Shown piece by piece: positions 34,122 to 43,250 of a stretch of DNA of 64,000 bases. The notes under the pieces were generated by a model that was not told the DNA's origin, searched no databases, and was given only the letters and a program-made list of their open reading frames with translations. Position 1 is the first letter of the stretch, and the number at the start of each line of letters is the position of its first letter. The translations under genes were made by a program, and so were the position numbers. The DNA is from Hydrogenophaga sp. (GTDB lineage: Bacteria > Pseudomonadota > Gammaproteobacteria > Burkholderiales > Burkholderiaceae_C), in the NCBI GenBank assembly GCA_018333605.1, contig JAGXSV010000050.1, positions 61,739 to 125,738 of the forward strand. The letters are read 5' to 3'.

Positions 34122-36419
34122 TTACGGCCGGCCCAGGAACAGGTACAGGCCGGTGTAGCCGCGCGGTGCGCTCACCAGGCTCAGGTAGAGCGGGCCAATG
34201 CCGGTATCGGCGCCCACAAACAGGCTGCCGCCCGTCCGCAGACCGTCAAGGCTGATGTCACGGCTTTGCGCCCAGGCGTTGCCTGCTTCCAGCGAGCCAC
34301 CCGCAAACAGGGCTCTTGCCACCCCGATGCGCACCGGCAGACGCTGGTAGTAGGTGATGCGCCCAAACAGCAGGTAATTACCCGCCACCTGGCCCACCCG
34401 GTAGCCCGAGAGTTGCTGGAAGCCGCCGAGCGAATACTCGTCAATCGCCCCGGGCGGGATCTGGCTGGCGCGGGCGAAACGCGCACCCAGGTTGAAGGTG
34501 TGCACGCCCCAGGTTTTGACACCGGTGGCCGTGCCCTCCATGCGGGTGAAGCTGGTGCTGCTGTTGCCTTCAAAGCTGCGCCGTCCCGCCACCACCTCGC
34601 CTTTCAAGCGGTAGCCGTCCGACGGAAAGTTGGCGAAGTCGAGCTGGTCTGAAATGATGGCCGCGCGCAGGCCCAGTTCGCGCCACCCCACCGATTTCAA
34701 CACCTCCTTCGGTACCAGCCCAGCCACCAGTTCGGGTGTGGTGCGCCGTTGCGAGGCCACCACGCCCATGCGCATGTCACCCAGATTGCCCAGCAAACCC
34801 ATGGGCCAGCCCACGTCGGCACCGACCTGAATGCCCCGACGCTGCACCAGCGCAAGCGCATCGCCGTTGGCACTGAAAAGCTCGACCCTGCGCAGGCTCG
34901 CGTCCACATACGCCGCAGCAAAGCGCTCGCTGGCGGTGTCCAGCGGCTGGTAAATCTCCGAATAGAACCCCAGGGTTTCGCCCAGCTGCACACGGTTACG
35001 CCATTCGGCACCGTGCTCGTTGAGCCAGTGGCGGTTGTGGCTGATGCGCAGGTTGAACGCGCCCCGGCCCTGGAAGTCGGTGCGCAGGTCCAGCCCCAGG
35101 CGCAGATAGTTGGGGCCCCAGTCGTTGGGGCGCAGGCGAATCGTCAGGTCTTCTTCGCCGCTGTTTTCGCGCCGGCTCAGGCGGTAGTCCACCCGTTCGT
35201 AGTCACCCGTGGCGGCCAGTTTTTGCAGGTCACCTTCAATCAAGGGCACGTCCACACGCAAGCCTGCCGCGGTGTCCAGGGTCACGGCCAGACGCTGGGC
35301 GCGCTCTTCGCTCACGCCTTCAAAGCGCACGCTGGTCAGTCGCCCGATGCGCTGGGTATTGGCCTCCAGTTGTGTGCGGCGGGCGGTGGTCCATTGCTGG
35401 TAGCGCGCTGGCGCGGCTGTGAAGCGCACCAGGGCTTCGCTGATGCTTTGGGCGTAGTCGTTGCCCATCTTGACCAGCTCGGGCGCCCGGTTGAAATCGG
35501 CCGAGGTGAGCCCGCCCAGCGGCGGCAGCAGCAGCAAGTCTTCTTTGGTCAGCGTGGCGATGCTGGCCTGCACGTTTTGCTCGGTCAGGATGTTGACCAT
35601 CTGCGCCGTGATGCCCAGCACGCTGCCCAGGGTGTCGCGCCCGGCCAGTGGCGTGCCGATGTTCACCGCGATGATCAACTCGGCCCCCATGCGGCGGGCC
35701 ACGTCCACCGGCAGGTTGTTCACCAGCCCGCCGTCGCCCAGCAGTTGGCCGTCAACCTCCAGCGGCGCAAACACGCCCGGCACCGACATGCTGGCGCGCA
35801 GTGCCGCGGCCAGGTCGCCGTGCGCCATCACCACCGCCTGGCCGGTCTCCATGTCCGTGGCCACGGCGCGAAACGGGGTGGGCAGGCCGTCAAACGTGGC
35901 CAGGTGGCGGGTGGACAGGGTGTAGCGCCGCAGCAGCTTTTCCAGCGAGCGGGTGGAAACGGCACCGGTGGGCAGGCGGAACTCGCCGTCGCGAAAGCCC
36001 AGTTGCAACACCGGCGAGAGTTCGAAGTCTTCTTCTTTGCGGCGCTGCGACAGGAATTGGCGAGGCTCGCGGCGTTCAAACAGGTCGCCCCAGTCCACCG
36101 CCAGCATTTCGCGCTCCAGTTCGTCGGCGTTCATGCCGCTGGCGTACAAGCCGCCAATGATGGCGCCCATGGATGTGCCCACGATCAGGTCCACGGGCAC
36201 CTGCGCAGCCTCCAGGGCCTTGAGCACGCCCACATGCGCAAACCCGCGTGCGCCGCCACCCGACAGCACCAGCCCCACCACGGGGCGCGGGGCCGCTGTG
36301 GCGATGCTGGCGGGCGGCTCAGCCGCCGACAGCAACCCGGGCAGCGCCAGAGCGGCGGAGGTCAGTCCGATGAGCAGCAGCCGGTGCAGCGGGCCAGGAA
36401 ACGGATGAATGATCGGCAT
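34122..36419 (-). CDS. Patatin-type Vd autotransporter (PlpD-like)
   Basis: 765 residues from ATG 36419. A signal peptide (HRLLLIGLTSAALALPGLL, cleavage near SA-AE) leads into a patatin domain with GGGARGFAHVG, GTSMGAIIGG (nucleophile Ser) and GDGGLVNNLP (catalytic Asp). A single POTRA-like segment follows (LTSVRFEGVSEERAQRL), then a BamA-type beta-barrel ending in GYTGLYLFLGRP. This is the patatin-POTRA-barrel order of PlpD/FplA, a surface phospholipase. The frame is open to another ATG at 36512, which gives a less convincing N-terminus. Confidence 0.9.
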   Translation of the reverse strand: MPIIHPFPGPLHRLLLIGLTSAALALPGLLSAAEPPASIATAAPRPVVGLVLSGGGARGFAHVGVLKALEAAQVPVDLIVGTSMGAIIGGLYASGMNADELEREMLAVDWGDLFERREPRQFLSQRRKEEDFELSPVLQLGFRDGEFRLPTGAVSTRSLEKLLRRYTLSTRHLATFDGLPTPFRAVATDMETGQAVVMAHGDLAAALRASMSVPGVFAPLEVDGQLLGDGGLVNNLPVDVARRMGAELIIAVNIGTPLAGRDTLGSVLGITAQMVNILTEQNVQASIATLTKEDLLLLPPLGGLTSADFNRAPELVKMGNDYAQSISEALVRFTAAPARYQQWTTARRTQLEANTQRIGRLTSVRFEGVSEERAQRLAVTLDTAAGLRVDVPLIEGDLQKLAATGDYERVDYRLSRRENSGEEDLTIRLRPNDWGPNYLRLGLDLRTDFQGRGAFNLRISHNRHWLNEHGAEWRNRVQLGETLGFYSEIYQPLDTASERFAAAYVDASLRRVELFSANGDALALVQRRGIQVGADVGWPMGLLGNLGDMRMGVVASQRRTTPELVAGLVPKEVLKSVGWRELGLRAAIISDQLDFANFPSDGYRLKGEVVAGRRSFEGNSSTSFTRMEGTATGVKTWGVHTFNLGARFARASQIPPGAIDEYSLGGFQQLSGYRVGQVAGNYLLFGRITYYQRLPVRIGVARALFAGGSLEAGNAWAQSRDISLDGLRTGGSLFVGADTGIGPLYLSLVSAPRGYTGLYLFLGRP

Positions 36420-36640
36420 GGGCGGAGCGCCTGCGGTGAGCAGGGGCAAAAAAATCAGCGCAGCAGGAAGCGCGCCCGCGGCAGCCCGCAGTGTAGGGTG
36501 CGTGTCCCGCATTGGGCAGGCCTGACCAGACGGCGGGCAGCATTCGTGTTAATTTGGCAACTTTCCAGCCTGCGACGGCCTCTCGGCAAGCCTCCGCCTG
36601 GCGGCTGCAACCGTTCACTTTCAGCGATATTTCAACCACC

Positions 36641-37405
36641 ATGAGCGATATCCTCGTCCACACCGAAGCCGGCGTTTGCACCCTCACGTTCAACCGTCCC
36701 GACAAGAAAAACTCCATCACCGCCGCCATGTACGCCGCGCTGGCCGACGCCATCGAGGCCGCGGCCAGCGACCCGGCGGTGCGCTGTGTCGTTTTCCAGG
36801 GCAACGAGACCACCTTCAGCGCCGGCAACGACATCGGCGATTTTCTGAACAACCCGCCCGCCAGCGAAGACTCGCCGGTGTTCCGCTTTCTGCGCGCCGT
36901 GGCCCAGTTTCCCAAGCCGCTGCTGGCCGCCGTCTGCGGCCCGGCGGTGGGCATCGGCACCACGCTGCTGTTCCATTGCGATCTGGTGTATGCCGGCGAC
37001 AACGCAGCGTTTTCCATGCCCTTCGTGAACCTGGGCTTGTGCCCCGAAGCCGCTTCAAGCCTGCTGGTGCCGCAGATGCTGGGCTACCACCGCGCCGCCG
37101 AAGCCCTGCTGCTGGGCGAACCCTTCATGGCCGAAGCGGCGCTTGAAGTGGGCCTGGTCAACCGCGTGCTGCCGCCCATGGAGGCCGCCGGCTACGCCCA
37201 GGCCGTGGCGCGCAAGCTGGCCGCCAAGCCGCTGAGCGCGCTGATCGAAACCAAGCGCCTCATGAAAAAAGGCCAGATCCAGCAGGTCATGAGCACCATC
37301 GCCGAAGAGGGCGTCAGTTTCGGGCGTATGCTGCGCGAACCGGCGGCCCGAGAGGCCTTCGGCGCCTTCATGGCGCGTCGAAAGCCGGATTTTTCGCAAT
37401 TGTGA
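36641..37405 (+). CDS. Enoyl-CoA hydratase/isomerase family protein
   Basis: 254 residues, crotonase fold. FNRPDKKNSIT, the oxyanion-hole strand FSAGNDIGDF and AVCGPAVGIGTTLLFHCDLVYA are visible. The two glutamates of classic hydratases are not both in place (GLCPEAASS has one), which allows isomerase activity. The ATG at 36641 is supported by conserved sequence starting at once. It is divergent from the type Vd patatin and is not in a clear operon. Confidence 0.88.
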   Translation: MSDILVHTEAGVCTLTFNRPDKKNSITAAMYAALADAIEAAASDPAVRCVVFQGNETTFSAGNDIGDFLNNPPASEDSPVFRFLRAVAQFPKPLLAAVCGPAVGIGTTLLFHCDLVYAGDNAAFSMPFVNLGLCPEAASSLLVPQMLGYHRAAEALLLGEPFMAEAALEVGLVNRVLPPMEAAGYAQAVARKLAAKPLSALIETKRLMKKGQIQQVMSTIAEEGVSFGRMLREPAAREAFGAFMARRKPDFSQL

Positions 37406-37448
37406 AACCACACCCCCGTTCTGAAACGGGTTGAGGGAGGCGAACCAC

Positions 37449-37826
37449 ATGGCCGGTATGAAAATTCTCCCATCCCGTGCGCTGTCCGGGTGGTCTTTGG
37501 GCCTGGCAGTCACCATGCTGAGCGGCTGTGTGCAGACCTTGCCGCAGCAGGTGTGCCCGCCATCGGCTGATGCGCCGCAGGCCAGCGTGCGCATGATGGT
37601 CAGCTTCCGGCAGGCCACCGCTGGCGATGCGCCGGACGTGCTGCGCCAGTTGCAGCACCATGGCAAGGGCTGCGTCAGCCACCTCTCCAGCGTGTCGCCC
37701 ACCCTCCACGTCTACAGCTTCTCGGGAGCTGGCGATGCGCCCACGCTGCGCCTGAACCTGCGGGCCTGGAGTGCGGTTCTGGACGCCGTGCCCGATGAGC
37801 GGGTCAAGGCCCATACACCACGCTGA
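37449..37826 (+). CDS. Small lipoprotein of unknown function
   Basis: 125 residues. GGAGG lies about 10 bases before the ATG at 37449; an inner ATG at 37458 is possible. A hydrophobic signal ends in the lipobox LSGC, so the mature protein is lipid-anchored. The rest (ASVRMMVSFRQATAGDAPDVLRQLQ, then a second beta-rich block) has no family I recognise. It precedes a secreted subtilase gene by 75 bp on the same strand, so a linked envelope role is possible. Confidence 0.72.
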   Translation: MAGMKILPSRALSGWSLGLAVTMLSGCVQTLPQQVCPPSADAPQASVRMMVSFRQATAGDAPDVLRQLQHHGKGCVSHLSSVSPTLHVYSFSGAGDAPTLRLNLRAWSAVLDAVPDERVKAHTPR

Positions 37827-37901
37827 AAACGGGGTTGCATCCCAACGCGCCCGGCGCGTCTTGTATGCTGCCCCTCACCATCTTCCCTTCGGGTTTTGCT
37901 C

Positions 37902-39617
37902 ATGAAATTTTTGCGCACCGCCGCCAAAGCCGGCATTCCCCTGGCGCTGCTGTGTTCGCTGGCCGTGGTGGCCACGGCGACCGCCGTCGCAGCCCCCAAG
38001 CTGGGCGGTAAGGCCCAGCCATCGGGCACCGTGGCCCTGGCACAGGCGGAACAGGCGCCTGTCGCCCGGTTCATGATTCGCTACAAGACCCCCGTCAAAA
38101 TGGCGGGCCAGCGTGGCGCCACGCAGGCCACCGAGCGGCTGGAGGCGGCGGCACAGGTGACACGCAGCGCCAGTGTGTCGGGCGCTTCGAACCTGCGGTA
38201 CCTCAAGTCGGTGGCGGCGGACCTGCATGTGGTCGTGCTGGAGCAGGCGGTGTCGCCCGCCGAAGCGCAGGCTCTGATGCAGCGCCTGCGTGCCGATGCG
38301 GCGGTGGAGGACGTGGTGATCGACCACCGCATGCAAGCGCACGCCCTGCCCAACGACCCGTACCTCGTTCCCGATAGTCGTTACAACCAGTGGCATCTGC
38401 AGGACAGCACCGTGGTGCCGGGCGGGATCAATGTGCGCAGCGTCTGGGGCGCGGGCTCCACCGGTTCGGGGGTGGTGGTGGCCGTGGTCGACGGTGGCTA
38501 CCGGCCCCATGCCGATCTGGAGGCCAATGTGCTGCCGGGTTACGACTTCATCAGTGCTGACAGTCCCTCTAAATTCGGCCGCAACATCCACTGGACCGCC
38601 AACGATGGCGATGCCCGCGACCCCGATGCACGGGACCCGGGCGACTGGATCACGCCAGACGATGTGACTAATGGTTACTGCGACAAGGCAGAAGAGAGCT
38701 CATGGCATGGCACGCATGTGGCGGGGCTGGCGGGTGCCGTGGGCAACAACGGTGTGGGTGGTCTGGGTGTGGCCTACGGTGCCCAGCTGCTGCCGGTGCG
38801 CGTGCTGGGCCGCTGTGGGGGGTACAGCTCCGACATCCTGGCCGGCGCGCGCTGGGCCGCTGGACTGGATGGGACCGGGGTAACGCCTCCTTCCCGGCCA
38901 GCCAAGGTGCTGAACCTGAGCCTGGGGGTGTCGGGTGTGGCGTGCGACACCACCACCCAGTCCATCGTGGACGAAATTCGCGCCCGCAATGTCAGCATCG
39001 TGGCCTCATCGGGCAACGATGGCAGCACCTTTCTGACCATGCCCGCCAACTGCAAAGGTGTGATGGCGGTGACGGCGCACACCCGCGAGGGCGACAGCGC
39101 CGACTACGCCAATGTGGGCGCCGGGACCGCGATCAGTGCACCGGGGGGTGGGGACAACACCATCCTGCCGCCCTCGCCAGGTAACCCCAGGTTCATCGTC
39201 TCGACTGGCAACGCGGGACTCGAAGAGCCAGCCGGCGACAACTACATGCTTTACAACGGCACCAGCATGGCCGCGCCACAGGTGGTCGGTGTGCTGGCGC
39301 TGCTGGCGTCCCTGCGGCCAGACCTGCCCATGGCTACGCTGGAGGGGATCGTGATCGGCTCGACGCGGCCGTTCCCTGCGGGCGGGTACTGCGCGACCAA
39401 TCCCTATGGATTGCCGGCGGGTTTTTGCGGCAGCGGTTTGCTGGATGCCGAGAAAGCTGTGGCAGCGGTGATCGCCTATGTAGCCCCGGTCGCTCCGCCG
39501 AGTGATGGCGGCGGTGGCTGCACCGTGGCCACGAACGGTCAGGCCGACGCCGGTCTGGCGCTGCTCACCCTGGCGGCCCTGCTCATGCTGGCCAGGCGCC
39601 GTCGGCAACCCCGCTGA
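37902..39617 (+). CDS. Secreted S8 (subtilisin-like) peptidase with a C-terminal sorting tail
   Basis: 571 residues. The catalytic triad is Asp197 (VAVVDGGYRPHADL), His269 (SWHGTHVAGLAGA) and Ser455 (YNGTSMAAPQVVG). A signal peptide and a propeptide of about 140 residues come first. The C-terminus has a Gly-rich linker with Cys (GGGGCTVATNG), a hydrophobic helix and RRRRQPR. This tripartite tail matches the GlyGly/MYXO/JDVT-CTERM kind of membrane sorting signal. No matching sorting protease is in the window. The ATG at 37902 is used; a TTG two codons earlier is also open. Confidence 0.9.
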   Translation: MKFLRTAAKAGIPLALLCSLAVVATATAVAAPKLGGKAQPSGTVALAQAEQAPVARFMIRYKTPVKMAGQRGATQATERLEAAAQVTRSASVSGASNLRYLKSVAADLHVVVLEQAVSPAEAQALMQRLRADAAVEDVVIDHRMQAHALPNDPYLVPDSRYNQWHLQDSTVVPGGINVRSVWGAGSTGSGVVVAVVDGGYRPHADLEANVLPGYDFISADSPSKFGRNIHWTANDGDARDPDARDPGDWITPDDVTNGYCDKAEESSWHGTHVAGLAGAVGNNGVGGLGVAYGAQLLPVRVLGRCGGYSSDILAGARWAAGLDGTGVTPPSRPAKVLNLSLGVSGVACDTTTQSIVDEIRARNVSIVASSGNDGSTFLTMPANCKGVMAVTAHTREGDSADYANVGAGTAISAPGGGDNTILPPSPGNPRFIVSTGNAGLEEPAGDNYMLYNGTSMAAPQVVGVLALLASLRPDLPMATLEGIVIGSTRPFPAGGYCATNPYGLPAGFCGSGLLDAEKAVAAVIAYVAPVAPPSDGGGGCTVATNGQADAGLALLTLAALLMLARRRRQPR

Positions 39618-39632
39618 GGCGGGCGTTCGGAC

Positions 39633-39917
39633 TCATCTGGCCTGGCGACGCACCACCCAGTAGGTGGCGCCTTCGCTGCCGTAGCGCTCGGCGTGCGGCA
39701 CGCCGTGAGCCAGCGAAAACGTGTCACCCGCGCGAAGGTGCCGGGTGGAGCCGCCCACCGTGAGCCACATCTCGCCCTGTGTCCCCCGTGCCTGCGCGGC
39801 AAAAGCGTGGGTGTGCGTGTCCAGCACCGTCTCTGGTGCCCAGTTGCGCACCAGCACCTCATCAAAGCCCTCGGCCAGGGCCTGCGCTCGAAACGAATCG
39901 AAGTCGTCGGTATTCAT
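39633..39917 (-). CDS. Small cupin-domain protein
   Basis: 94 residues, a single cupin barrel. Metal-ligand pattern DTHTHAFAAQARGTQGEMWLT (motif 1) and HGVPHAERYG (motif 2) are visible. Small stand-alone cupins of this type often bind metal or sense ligands; no specific role can be given. It converges on the S8 peptidase gene (16 bp between ends). Confidence 0.82.
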   Translation of the reverse strand: MNTDDFDSFRAQALAEGFDEVLVRNWAPETVLDTHTHAFAAQARGTQGEMWLTVGGSTRHLRAGDTFSLAHGVPHAERYGSEGATYWVVRRQAR

Positions 39918-40069
39918 GCACGAAGATGTTGCCGTCGGGCAAAGGCCCGGCGTGTGATTGGCGTGACACCGTAGAGGGGGGCGAGCTGTCGGGTTTTTGC
40001 GACCCGCGTAAGCTTGGTGCCTTTGCAGATCGGCAGCAGTCGCTGCACGTACCTTTCAGGAATTTCACC

Positions 40070-40252
40070 ATGGACGACACCCGTTGCTGCGGCACAGGCA
40101 CTTGCATCATCAACGACGAAGGTTTTTGCTGGTGCGGCCAGCAGTGGAATGGTGAGCGCATGTGCTTTCCCGAACGGCCCTCGGCGCCGCCCCATGAAGC
40201 CGCTGAAGACAAGGCCGGCAGCACCGACAGCGCCGAAGGCTCAGGCGACTGA
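40070..40252 (+). CDS. Small Cys-rich protein (60 residues)
   Basis: The N-terminal half is MDDTRCCGTGTCIINDEGFC followed by WCGQQWNGERMC: six Cys in 33 residues, suited to a metal or Fe-S site. The C-terminal half is acidic and disordered. AGGA lies ten bases before the ATG. I recall similar short proteins in other Burkholderiales but no known function. It lies between convergent and divergent minus-strand genes, so it is transcribed alone. Confidence 0.75.
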   Translation: MDDTRCCGTGTCIINDEGFCWCGQQWNGERMCFPERPSAPPHEAAEDKAGSTDSAEGSGD

Positions 40253-40274
40253 GACTGCCCGCGCGGACGGGCGC

Positions 40275-40925
40275 TCACGCGGGAAAACGCCGTGGCGGAT
40301 CGCCCGGTTGCCACAGCGGGTACTTGTGCATGCAGGCGGCAAAGAGCGGGCTGCCCTGCCAGCGTGTCAGCCATTGCCGGGTGGCGGGCCAGGGCGCAGC
40401 GGCCCACCAGGCGGCATCCACCGCAGCGAACTGCCGCACCAACGGAAACACGGCCGCATCGGCCCAGCACGGCCCGTCGCCACCCAGGTGTCCAGTGCTC
40501 CGCAGGGCGGTTTCCAGAGGGTCGATCAGGCAGCGCACCCCTTCGTCCCGGTAGGCGTCTGGACCGCGCTCAGGGTAGCGCTCGGCGTACTTGTAGCGGT
40601 CCAACCAGTGTTTGAAGTCGCTGTCGGTGGTGGCCACCAGCCGGCGCGGGGTGGGGCGGTCACCGGCTTGCAGCCAGCGCGCGTCGTCCGCTTGTGACAG
40701 CGCCCAGCGCATGATGTCCAGGCTCTGCGTGAGCACCCGGCCGGGCCCGGCGTCGAGTACCGGCACCGTGGCCTGGGGCGAAACGGCCAGCAGCGCGGCC
40801 GGTTTGCGTTTCAGGTCCACCTCGCGCAGCGCCACGGCCACCCCGGCCCGGCACAGCGCCAACCGCGCCCGGATGGCGTAGGGGCAGCGGCGAAACGAAT
40901 ACAGAATGGGCAACGCGGTCGCCAT
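40275..40925 (-). CDS. Glutathione S-transferase family protein
   Basis: 216 residues. The thioredoxin-like N-terminal domain has YSFRRCPYAIRARLALCRAG with a CPYA site in place of the usual CPFC, cis-Pro in ATVPVLD and the glutathione-contacting QSLDIMRW. An all-helical C-terminal domain follows. The ATG at 40925 has GGGGAGG upstream. It sits 17 bp behind the next minus-strand gene and probably shares its transcript. Confidence 0.9.
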   Translation of the reverse strand: MATALPILYSFRRCPYAIRARLALCRAGVAVALREVDLKRKPAALLAVSPQATVPVLDAGPGRVLTQSLDIMRWALSQADDARWLQAGDRPTPRRLVATTDSDFKHWLDRYKYAERYPERGPDAYRDEGVRCLIDPLETALRSTGHLGGDGPCWADAAVFPLVRQFAAVDAAWWAAAPWPATRQWLTRWQGSPLFAACMHKYPLWQPGDPPRRFPA

Positions 40926-40942
40926 GAACCTCCCCTGCGCGG

Positions 40943-41551
40943 TCAGGCCGCACCCACCAGCGCGGTGTAGGCCTGCCGGGTTTGGGGTGACACCGCGCCC
41001 AGGACCTGTTCGTGCGACGTTTTCTGGCGTGCCAGCAAGCGGGCTGACGCCACCGCCTTGGAGCGGCAATACCAGTGGCAGGTGTGCTGGAACAAAAACA
41101 GTTCGGCCGACAGCGTGAAGGCTTGTTCTTTGCGGCCCAGGCCGGCGGTGTTTTGCACCACGTTGGCGAAACCCTGGGCATGGATGGCCATGAGCTGGCG
41201 CAGGTCGAAGGTGGCTGCGGGCAGCCAGCGGCTGACCAGGGGAACCGCCAGCGGCCAGCGCAGCACGCGGGCCTGCTCGTCGCTCATGCGGGTCATGTCG
41301 GCGGCCAGGCGGCCCAGTTGCTCACCCACCGCCTGTTCGGTGGTGACCAGCATGCGCCAGATCGGTTCGCTGCGCTGTGGGTCGTTTTCACCCAGGGCCC
41401 GCAGGTAACCTTCGGTCAGGGTTTCCATCAGCTTTTCCAGTTGGTACTTTTGCAGGTAGCCACTCAGCCAGCCAATGCGCTGGCGCTGTTCGACGTTTTT
41501 CATGACGTAGGCGCCCACGCCCAAGGCCAGCACGATGAGGTAAATATCCAT
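40943..41551 (-). CDS. Uncharacterised protein with an N-terminal membrane helix
   Basis: 202 residues. MDIYLIVLALGVGAYVMKN is one hydrophobic segment; the rest is a soluble helical domain (LEKLMETLTEGYLRALGEND, TFDLRQLMAIHAQGFANVV, FLFQHTCHWYCRSKAV). I recognise no family. It heads a two-gene unit with the GST gene. Confidence 0.75.
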   Translation of the reverse strand: MDIYLIVLALGVGAYVMKNVEQRQRIGWLSGYLQKYQLEKLMETLTEGYLRALGENDPQRSEPIWRMLVTTEQAVGEQLGRLAADMTRMSDEQARVLRWPLAVPLVSRWLPAATFDLRQLMAIHAQGFANVVQNTAGLGRKEQAFTLSAELFLFQHTCHWYCRSKAVASARLLARQKTSHEQVLGAVSPQTRQAYTALVGAA

Positions 41552-42019
41552 GCGCCTATTGTCGGGCCCCGCGCAGGGTGCCACGCGTCCTTGGCCGCAG
41601 ACTTTCAGCCGCTCACGGGCTGCGCAGCAGTTGCTTGCCGCTGGAGTTGCCGCTTTCAGTAAAAAACGCCTGGGCGTTCCGCTGCGCATGGCCCTCTGCG
41701 GGTGGAAGTGGCCGTGCGCGGTTGCTCACCAAAGCCCTGGACCGGTCTGAAAAACTGCGGGCGTTCAACGGGGCGTCCCAGATCCTGTCCACAGTCCAGT
41801 GCCGGTCGTCCGTGGCGATTTGTTGTGGCCAGGTGGGTGATGCTGGCCTGAACAGTTTCCCGCAGGACCGTGGTGAACGGCTTGTGTTTGGGTGGGTGGT
41901 GGTGTGCGTGACGCCAGAAACAGACGCCTGGCGAAGGGTGGGATGCGGCGCACCCCCGGCGGTGCCGACCGAGGCGAGGCCGCAAGGCTTTCGCCGGCCA
42001 GACCGCCGCAGTCCATAGT
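41552..42019. other. About 470 bp with no supported gene
   Basis: Open frames on both strands here have poor composition and no recognisable domain or RBS. It must hold the promoter of the minus-strand gene starting at 41551. I see no repeat or RNA gene in it. Confidence 0.6.
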
Positions 42020-42052
42020 CAAAAAGCCCCGGCGCTTGCGCGCGGGGGCTTG
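42020..42052 (-). terminator. Terminator after the Tim44-like gene
   Basis: On the minus strand AAGCCCCCGCGC-loop-GCGCCGGGGCTT forms a long GC stem, followed by TTTTT (A at 42021-42025). It lies 46 bp beyond the stop of the Tim44-like gene. Confidence 0.85.
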
Positions 42053-42097
42053 TGAAACCGGTTGCTGCCTGGCGCTGTGGCCAGGCGCGCAGCGGGT

Positions 42098-43030
42098 TTA
42101 CTGCATTTGCTGAATGCCGGCCAGCAACCAGCCGCCCGAACCCTGGCGGGGCTTGCTGAGGTGCCAGATTTCGTCAAACGTTTCGGTGGCTGCGCTGTCA
42201 CCTTCACGGGTTTCGCCCGTGAAGCGCACGCTCACCACGTAACCGTCGGCGTTCTCTTCCACGTCGATCACGTCACCGTCGATGCGCACCACGTCGGTGT
42301 GCTGCTCAGCGGCACCGCGGTCGGCCAGATCCATTTTCAGTTCGGCAAACATTTCTGGCGTGGTGAACTGGCGCAGGTCGTCCAGGTTGCCGGCGTCGTT
42401 GGCGGCTTGCAGACGAATGAAGTTGACCTTGGCGTTGCGCACGAAGCTGGCCACGTCGAAGTCGGCCGGAATGCGGTTGCCGGTGGCGGCGTTGGCACCA
42501 ATGCCGGCACCGATCATGGAGCCACCCGTGCTCACACCGCCGGTGGCCGGCATGGCCACCTGGTAGGCGGACGCTTGCGGCGCACGACTCCCGGCACCTG
42601 TACCGGCGTAGGCCATGCCACCGCGGGAGCCAGCCTGGGCGGCTGCGCGCTTGCGCATCACCATGCCCACCACCGCCAGCACGGCCATGATCATCAGCCC
42701 GATCATGAGCATGTTGGCCAGACCTTCACCAAAACCCAGGTGCGAGGCCAGTGCCATCAGGCCGATACCCGCCGCCAGACCAGCGATGGGACCCATCCAT
42801 TTGCTGCGGCTGGAAGCGGCTGCAGCGGCAGTCGGTGCGGCAGCGGCGGCGCCCGGAGCGGCCGATGGCGTTTGCGCGGGGGTTGCCATGGGCGCTTTGG
42901 CCGGGGTGGCGTCACGCTGCATGCCCAGCGACTTGCCGCCGCCCATGCGGCGTGCTGCCTCGGCATCCATGGCCACGGTGGACAGGCCCAAGGCAAACAC
43001 CATGGCCAGCAGGGAAAGGGATTTTTTCAT
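42098..43030 (-). CDS. Tim44-like domain membrane protein
   Basis: 310 residues. A signal-like start (MKKSLSLLAMVFALGLSTVA) leads into an Ala/Pro-rich linker, two hydrophobic segments (WMGPIAGLAAGIGLMALA, MLMIGLMIMAVLAVVGMVM) and a C-terminal Tim44/MRP-L45 domain (FVRNAKVNFIRLQAANDAGN, LRQFTTPEMFAEL, ETFDEIWHLSKP). The bacterial proteins are of uncertain role in the envelope. GGAGACC lies just before the ATG at 43030. The upstream 220 bp are AT-rich and hold its promoter. Confidence 0.88.
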   Translation of the reverse strand: MKKSLSLLAMVFALGLSTVAMDAEAARRMGGGKSLGMQRDATPAKAPMATPAQTPSAAPGAAAAAPTAAAAASSRSKWMGPIAGLAAGIGLMALASHLGFGEGLANMLMIGLMIMAVLAVVGMVMRKRAAAQAGSRGGMAYAGTGAGSRAPQASAYQVAMPATGGVSTGGSMIGAGIGANAATGNRIPADFDVASFVRNAKVNFIRLQAANDAGNLDDLRQFTTPEMFAELKMDLADRGAAEQHTDVVRIDGDVIDVEENADGYVVSVRFTGETREGDSAATETFDEIWHLSKPRQGSGGWLLAGIQQMQ

Positions 43031-43250
43031 CAAGGTCTCCGGTAAAAAGGGAATAAAACGGATGCAGGTTAAAGCAAGTGAGCTGCTTTAAAAAGCAGAT
43101 AAATAGGGATGGTTTATTCGTTAAAACAGGATAAATATGGCGAGAAGATCAGGGTAAACCCGATTCGCGCAACCGTTGTATGGTGGGGGTGTGTCTTGGC
43201 TCAGGCCTGGCGCAAAGTCCCGCACAGGCTCACGGGCGTCTATTGTGCGT

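Noticed and set aside
34122..36512. Start of the type Vd patatin at 36512
   Set aside because: It would put about 30 extra residues before a good signal peptide that begins at 36419; neither start has a strong RBS, so the shorter form was kept.
34749..36644. A 631-codon plus-strand open frame opposite the type Vd patatin
   Set aside because: Gln/His-rich shadow composition and no start signal; the minus-strand protein has signal peptide, patatin and barrel parts.
41552..42019. Possible small genes in the gap before the Tim44-like gene
   Set aside because: Frames on both strands lack RBS, domain and sensible composition.
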